A stretch of 64,000 nt of DNA from Micromonospora saelicesensis (GTDB lineage: Bacteria > Actinomycetota > Actinomycetes > Mycobacteriales > Micromonosporaceae). The translations under genes were made by a program, and so were the position numbers. The DNA is taken from contig NZ_FMCR01000011.1 in the NCBI RefSeq assembly GCF_900091575.1, positions 47,609-111,608 of the forward strand, given 5' to 3'. This document shows positions 59,941-64,000 of the stretch, piece by piece; position 1 is the stretch's first letter; each line of letters starts with the position of its first letter. The notes under the pieces are model-generated. The model searched no databases, was not told the DNA's origin, and saw nothing but the letters and a program-made list of their open reading frames with translations.

Positions 59941-62555
59941 GAGGGCAGTGTCTCCAGAGCAGCGTCGATCCGGACCAGGTCGGCCTCGGCGGTGGCGAGC
60001 CGGTCGCGGATCTTCGCGACCACCGGCTCGGGGGCCTTGCCGATGAAGGCAGGGTTGTCGAGCTTCGCCCGGGCCTGCGCGACCTCCTTCTCGGCTGCCG
60101 CGCGGTCCTTCGTCAGCCGGGCCCGCTCGGCGGCGACGTCGATCGACCCCCGGGTGTCCAACGCGACACCGACGGCGCCGGGCATGGCCAACGTGGCGCT
60201 GGCCTGGAAGTCGTCACCGGCCGGATCCAACCGGACCAGCGAACGGATCAGCGGCTCGTGGGCAGCGATACCCGCGCCGGACAGCCCGTCCAGGCGGGCA
60301 GCCACCCGCTGCGTGGGGCGCAGACCCTGGTCGGAACGGAACCGGCGGATCTCGGTGACCACCCGCTGCACGCCGACCAGCTCGGCCTCGGCGGCGTCGT
60401 CGACCAGCGACCGGTCGGCCACCGGCCAGGCGGCGGCCTGCACCGTCTCGCCGCCGGTCAGCGCGAGCCACAGCTCCTCGGTGACGAACGGGATGACCGG
60501 GTGCAGCAGCCGCAGCAGCTGGTCGAGCACGTGCCCGAGCACCCGGCGGCTGGCCTCTGCGCGCTCACCACCCTCGGCGAGCACCGGCTTGCTCAGCTCG
60601 ACGTACCAGTCACAGACGTCGTCCCAGGCGAAGTGGTACAGCAGGTCGCACACCTTGGCGAACTCGTACGCCTCGAACTGCTCGTCGACCTCGGCGGTGA
60701 CGTGCGCCAACCGGGACAGGATCCACCGGTCGACGGTGGAGAGCTGCTCGGTGGGGGGCAGGTCCCCCGTGGTGTGCGCGCCGTTCATCAGTGCGAACCG
60801 GGTGGCGTTCCAGAGCTTGTTGCAGAAGTTGCGGGAGCCCTGGCACCACTCCTCGCTGACCGGGACGTCCTGGCCGGGGTTCGCGCCCCGCGCCAGGGTG
60901 AACCGGGTGGCGTCGGCGCCGTACCGGTCGATCCAGTCCAGCGGGTCGACCACGTTGCCGAACGACTTCGACATCTTCTTGCCGAACTGGTCGCGGACCA
61001 TGCCGTGCAGCGCGACCACGTCGAAGGGCGGCCGGCCGTCCATCGCGTAGAGGCCAAACATCATCATCCGGGCGACCCAGAAGAACAGGATGTCGTACCC
61101 GGTGACCAGCACGCTGGTCGGGTAGAACTTCGCCAGGTCCGGGGTCTGCTCGGGCCAACCCAGTGTGGAGAACGGCCACAGACCGCTGGAGAACCAGGTG
61201 TCCAGGACGTCCTCGTCCTGGTGCCAGCCCTCACCGGTCGGCGGCGCCTCGTCGGGGCCGACGCAGACGATCTCGCCCGCCGGGCCGTACCAGACCGGGA
61301 TGCGGTGCCCCCACCACAGCTGGCGGGAGATGCACCAGTCGTGCATGTTGTCGACCCAGGCGAAGTAGCGCTTGGCCAGCTCGGCCGGCTCGATGCGCAC
61401 CCGACCGTCGCGCACCGCGTCACCCGCGGCCTGGGCCAGCGGGGCGGTGTTGACGAACCACTGCAGCGACAGCCGCGGCTCGACGGTGGTCTTGCACCGC
61501 GAGCAGTGCCCGACCGCGTGCACGTACGGGCGCTTCTCGGCGACGATCAGGCCCTGCTCCCGCAGCGCCGCCACGATCGCCGGTCGCGCCTCGAACCGGT
61601 CCAGCCCCTCGAACGGGCCGGGCACGGTGATCACACCACGCTCGTCCATCACCGTCAGCGCGGGCAGGTCGTGCCGCTGGCCGATTTCGAAGTCGTTCGG
61701 GTCGTGCGCCGGCGTCACCTTGACCATGCCGGTGCCGAAGGACGGGTCGACGTGCGCGTCGGCGACGATCGGGATCCGGCGGCCGGTCAACGGCAGCTCA
61801 ACCTCGGTGCCGATCAGGTGCTGGTAGCGCTCGTCGTCGGGGTGCACCGCCACGGCGGTGTCGCCGAGCATCGTCTCGGCCCGGGTGGTGGCCACCACGA
61901 CCTCGTCGCTGTAGCGGATCGAGATCAGCTCGCCGTCGTCCTCGGTGTGCTCGACCTCGATGTCGGAGAGCGCCGTGAGGCAGCGCGGGCACCAGTTGAT
62001 GATCCGGTTGGCCCGGTAGATGAGGCCGTCGTCGAAGAGCTTCTTGAAGATCGTCTGGACGGCGCGGGTCAGCCCCTCGTCCATGGTGAAGCGCTCGCGG
62101 TCCCAGTCGACGGAGTCGCCGAGGCGGCGCATCTGGCCGAGGATGGCGCCACCGGACTCGGCCTTCCACTGCCAGACCCGCTCGACGAACTTCTCCCGGC
62201 CGAGATCGTGCCGGGACAGCCCTTCGGCGGCGAGCTGACGCTCGACCAGGTTCTGGGTGGCGATGCCGGCGTGGTCCATACCCGGCAGCCACAGCGCCTC
62301 GAAGCCCTGCATCCGCTTACGCCGGGTCAACGCGTCCATCAGCGTGTGCTCGAACGCGTGGCCCATGTGCAGCGAGCCGGTGACGTTCGGCGGCGGGATG
62401 ACGATGGTGAAGGGGGGCTTGTCGCTGTCGGCGGAGGCCCGGAAGTGCCCGCCGGCTACCCACTGCTCGTACCGTCGCTGCTCTACCTCACCGGGCTGGT
62501 ACTGGCCGGCAAGGGTCGGGGCGTCGGGGCGTCGGGCATCCAGTCTCTCGGTCAC
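59937..62555 (-). CDS. valS: Valyl-tRNA synthetase
   Basis: 872 residues, normal length. PPPNVTGSLHMGHAFEHTLMD holds the HIGH motif near 58, the editing domain follows (VVVATTRAETMLGDTAVAVHP), GKKMSKSFGNVVDP is the KMSKS loop near 525, and a C-terminal coiled coil (ERARLTKDRAAAEKEVAQARAKLDN) contacts the tRNA. GTG 62555. First gene of its operon. No T-box was seen before it. Confidence 0.97.
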   Translation of the reverse strand: MTERLDARRPDAPTLAGQYQPGEVEQRRYEQWVAGGHFRASADSDKPPFTIVIPPPNVTGSLHMGHAFEHTLMDALTRRKRMQGFEALWLPGMDHAGIATQNLVERQLAAEGLSRHDLGREKFVERVWQWKAESGGAILGQMRRLGDSVDWDRERFTMDEGLTRAVQTIFKKLFDDGLIYRANRIINWCPRCLTALSDIEVEHTEDDGELISIRYSDEVVVATTRAETMLGDTAVAVHPDDERYQHLIGTEVELPLTGRRIPIVADAHVDPSFGTGMVKVTPAHDPNDFEIGQRHDLPALTVMDERGVITVPGPFEGLDRFEARPAIVAALREQGLIVAEKRPYVHAVGHCSRCKTTVEPRLSLQWFVNTAPLAQAAGDAVRDGRVRIEPAELAKRYFAWVDNMHDWCISRQLWWGHRIPVWYGPAGEIVCVGPDEAPPTGEGWHQDEDVLDTWFSSGLWPFSTLGWPEQTPDLAKFYPTSVLVTGYDILFFWVARMMMFGLYAMDGRPPFDVVALHGMVRDQFGKKMSKSFGNVVDPLDWIDRYGADATRFTLARGANPGQDVPVSEEWCQGSRNFCNKLWNATRFALMNGAHTTGDLPPTEQLSTVDRWILSRLAHVTAEVDEQFEAYEFAKVCDLLYHFAWDDVCDWYVELSKPVLAEGGERAEASRRVLGHVLDQLLRLLHPVIPFVTEELWLALTGGETVQAAAWPVADRSLVDDAAEAELVGVQRVVTEIRRFRSDQGLRPTQRVAARLDGLSGAGIAAHEPLIRSLVRLDPAGDDFQASATLAMPGAVGVALDTRGSIDVAAERARLTKDRAAAEKEVAQARAKLDNPAFIGKAPEPVVAKIRDRLATAEADLVRIDAALETLPS

Positions 62556-62624
62556 CGGACAAGTCTACGGAGGGCTCTCGCAGACCTGACGTGCGCCACC
62601 TGCCGTTCGCGTACGGTGTCGGCT

Positions 62625-63311
62625 ATGTCCGACGCACATCTCACCGAGCGGTCGCGCGACGGCGGCCGCGAGCCGGTCGAGCTGACCGAAGAGCCGATCC
62701 AGCTGAGCACCCGGGACTCCGGAGGCGACCCCGACGAGCGGTCCAGCGGTTGGTCACGCCGCCGCAAGATCGGTTGGACGGTCGCACTGGTGGTTGGTCT
62801 CGCCGGTGCCGGCGTGCTTGGTGTCGGTGGGTGGCGGGTGGCGCAGCAGAAGGACACCCAACTGGCCTCACCCGATCGGGTGGCGGGTCTGACCCGCGAC
62901 GACAGCGAGCGGGCGAAGAGCACGGCCGACTATCTGCGCAACGGTCTGGCGGCGAACATCGAACTGGACCGCAGTTTCGGCACGGTCTACCGCGACCCCG
63001 CCGACGACAAGCGCTCGGTGCTCATCTTCGGGGGTACCACCCTGCTCTGGCAGCCGGAACGGGACCTGGACAGCCTCTTCCGCCTGATGTCGGACGAGAC
63101 CGGTGCGGTGAACGGCCTGCGGGAGCTGCCCGCGGGTGATCTCGGAGGGGTGCTGAAGTGTGGCAGCACCAGCGGCGAGGGTGGGGACTTCGCGGTGTGC
63201 GGCTGGGCCGACCACGGCAGCGTCGTCATGGCGATGTTCCCGGGCCGGTCGGTCACCGACGCCGGCGGCCTGCTGCTCAACCTCCGCGACGGCATGCAGA
63301 CCCGAGACTGA
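62625..63311 (+). CDS. Membrane-anchored protein with C-x12-C-x3-DHGS domain (second paralogue)
   Basis: 228 residues: a polar cytoplasmic start of ~50, a transmembrane helix (about 53-73, IGWTVALVVGLAGAGVLGVGG), and an outer domain with SVLIFGGTTLLWQPE, C-x12-C-x3-DHGS (CGSTSGEGGDFAVC then GWADHGS) and RSVTDAGGLLLNLRDGM. The domain matches that of the protein at 45789-47117, with equal Cys spacing, but the Pro-rich inner region is missing. It is divergent from valS with 69 bp between starts. Function unknown. Confidence 0.82.
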   Translation: MSDAHLTERSRDGGREPVELTEEPIQLSTRDSGGDPDERSSGWSRRRKIGWTVALVVGLAGAGVLGVGGWRVAQQKDTQLASPDRVAGLTRDDSERAKSTADYLRNGLAANIELDRSFGTVYRDPADDKRSVLIFGGTTLLWQPERDLDSLFRLMSDETGAVNGLRELPAGDLGGVLKCGSTSGEGGDFAVCGWADHGSVVMAMFPGRSVTDAGGLLLNLRDGMQTRD

Positions 63312-63371
63312 CAGGCACCGCCGGCCGCTCCCCCTGGACCCACCGGCCCGCCCGCCACCAACCCACCTGGG

Positions 63372-63422
63372 CCACCGAGCCGCCTGGACCGCCGAGCCGT
63401 CTGGACCACCGAGCCGTCTAGG
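63372..63422. repeat. 17-bp tandem repeat
   Basis: Three units of CCRCCGAGCCGYCTGGA (63372, 63389, 63406) with one or two changes each. They lie in the 330-bp gene-free gap between the stop at 63311 and the rrn terminator; apart from this repeat and the inverted repeat at 63561-63600 I see nothing in the gap. Confidence 0.8.
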
Positions 63423-63560
63423 CGAACGACCACCAGGACCGCCGGGTCGGACCGCACGCCGTCCGGTCAGCACGGCTGCCACAGACCGGGGGGACCGGAG
63501 TATCCCGTCCCTCCCCGCGTCGCCGCCGATCCCCAGCACCACAAGATCGCGCAACATCCT

Positions 63561-63600
63561 GGATGTAGTGGTGTCCGCACGCCGTGAGACCACTACATCC
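63561..63600. repeat. Inverted repeat GGATGTAGTGGT
   Basis: GGATGTAGTGGT (63561-63572) and its exact complement (63589-63600) flank 16 nt. Directly before it, ACATCCTGGATGT forms a second small dyad. The segment ACAAGATCGCGCAACATCC is AT-richer than its surroundings. It may be a dispersed hairpin element or part of the rrn downstream region. Confidence 0.65.
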
Positions 63601-63640
63601 TGGTTCGAGCGTGACCTTGATACGTAGGAGAGGGAGACGC

Positions 63641-63674
63641 AGAAAAGGCCACCCCGTTGGGGGTGGCCTTTTCT
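63641..63674 (-). terminator. rrn operon terminator
   Basis: Perfect 15-bp stem AGAAAAGGCCACCCC / GGGGTGGCCTTTTCT with a GTTG loop, about 10 bp downstream of 5S rRNA on the minus strand; the descending arm ends in CCTTTTCT. Confidence 0.93.
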
Positions 63675-63684
63675 GAAAGATTGT

Positions 63685-63801
63685 CCGGCGGCGTCCTACT
63701 CTCCCACACCCTCACGAGTGCAGTACCATCGGCGCTGGAGGGCTTAGCTTCCGGGTTCGGAATGTAACCGGGCGTTTCCCCTCCGCCATGACCGCCGTAA
63801 C
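63685..63801 (-). rRNA. rrf: 5S ribosomal RNA
   Basis: The minus strand reads GTTACGGCGGTCATGGCGG at the 5' end, with CATTCCGAACCCGGAAGCTAAG in the middle and GTGGGAGAGTAGGACGCCGCC at the 3' end, about 117 nt, with the usual terminal helix. Ends are approximate by a few bases. Last gene of an rrn operon transcribed leftwards. Confidence 0.96.
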
Positions 63802-63892
63802 TCTATGAACATATCAAACAACCCCGGCACACAAACACGGGTGTTCGCTTGTTCAGAGTTGCACAGTGGACGCGTAGCAGCTTAGTAGTCAA

Positions 63893-64000
63893 GTCCTCGG
63901 CCTATTAGTACCGGTCAACTGAACCCGTTACCGGGCTTACATTTCCGGCCTATCAACCCAGTCGTCTAGCTGGGGGCCTTACCCCACAAAGTGGGTGGGA
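63893..64000 (-). rRNA. rrl: 23S ribosomal RNA, 3' end only
   Basis: The minus strand reads GGTTGATAGGCCGGAAATGT ... GACCGGTACTAATAGGCCGAGGACTTGA, the conserved 3' end of bacterial 23S rRNA. The gene continues beyond the right edge. About 90 bp of spacer separate it from 5S. Confidence 0.95.

Noticed and set aside
60258..62624. Upstream extension of the + strand frame ending at 63311
   Set aside because: It runs antisense through valS; the true start is ATG 62625, directly before a typical membrane-protein N-terminus.

Overview
The window is chromosomal DNA of a high-GC actinobacterium, most likely a Micromonospora or close relative (Micromonosporaceae). Evidence for this: very GC-rich third codon positions, frequent GTG starts, many 4-bp GTGA/ATGA gene overlaps, DUF397, DUF4233 and DUF3618 genes, an ileS gene preceded by a T-box leader, and a core gene order that follows the actinobacterial valS-folC-ndk-rne-rplU-rpmA-obg ... 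nadD-rsfS ... comEA-comEC-holA-rpsT-lepA block known from Mycobacterium and Streptomyces. The genus is an inference; the sequence carries no name.

Reading right to left, the direction in which most core genes are transcribed: the 3' end of a 23S rRNA gene, 5S rRNA and the rrn terminator (63641-64000); valS-folC-DUF4233 (58175-62555) and ndk (56094-56519); ileS with its T-box (48181-51590); two radical-SAM-associated genes of the TIGR03960 and TIGR03936 families (43681-45681 and 39091-39903); rne (35843-38959); rplU-rpmA-obg (32917-35059); nadD-rsfS-phosphatase-degV-SDR (15061-18481); comEA-comEC-holA (7495-12075); rpsT on the + strand (6684-6950); and lepA (2808-4685). These genes serve translation, ribosome maturation, RNA decay, NAD and folate synthesis and DNA uptake.

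Lineage-specific genes are set between these blocks. (a) A transcription unit resembling a type VII secretion satellite (mycosin-like protease, Gly-rich WXG/PPE-like protein, small helical protein; 40007-43419) lies between the two radical-SAM-associated genes and has its own terminator. (b) About 14 kb between nadD and obg holds PadR, an FAD monooxygenase, pepN, a CYP152-type peroxygenase, a zinc dehydrogenase with an SRPBCC protein, a glycosyltransferase and a small-membrane-protein stress operon; proB and proA, often found between obg and nadD, are absent here. (c) 12263-15031 holds a divergent HemC and a short GntR regulator with an unusual array of CACTGT repeats. (d) 51636-56056 holds an ArsR-type regulator, an ABC-ATPase remnant cut inside its Walker A motif, a Tat-exported PhoD phosphatase, and an ECF41 sigma factor overlapping a carboxymuconolactone-decarboxylase gene. 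(e) A membrane-anchored glyoxalase-fold (VOC) fusion interrupts the usual folC-DUF4233-ndk order.

The left edge (1-2600) has the 5' part of an ABC sugar-binding lipoprotein gene and a tandem pair of GlsB/YeaQ-type stress membrane proteins, duplicated together with their leaders. Intrinsic hairpin terminators are numerous and easily seen, and several longer inverted repeats (8608-8640, 47238-47289, 52892-52960, 63561-63600, 28818-28888) look like dispersed hairpin elements. No CRISPR array, transposase, integrase, tRNA or replication origin was seen.
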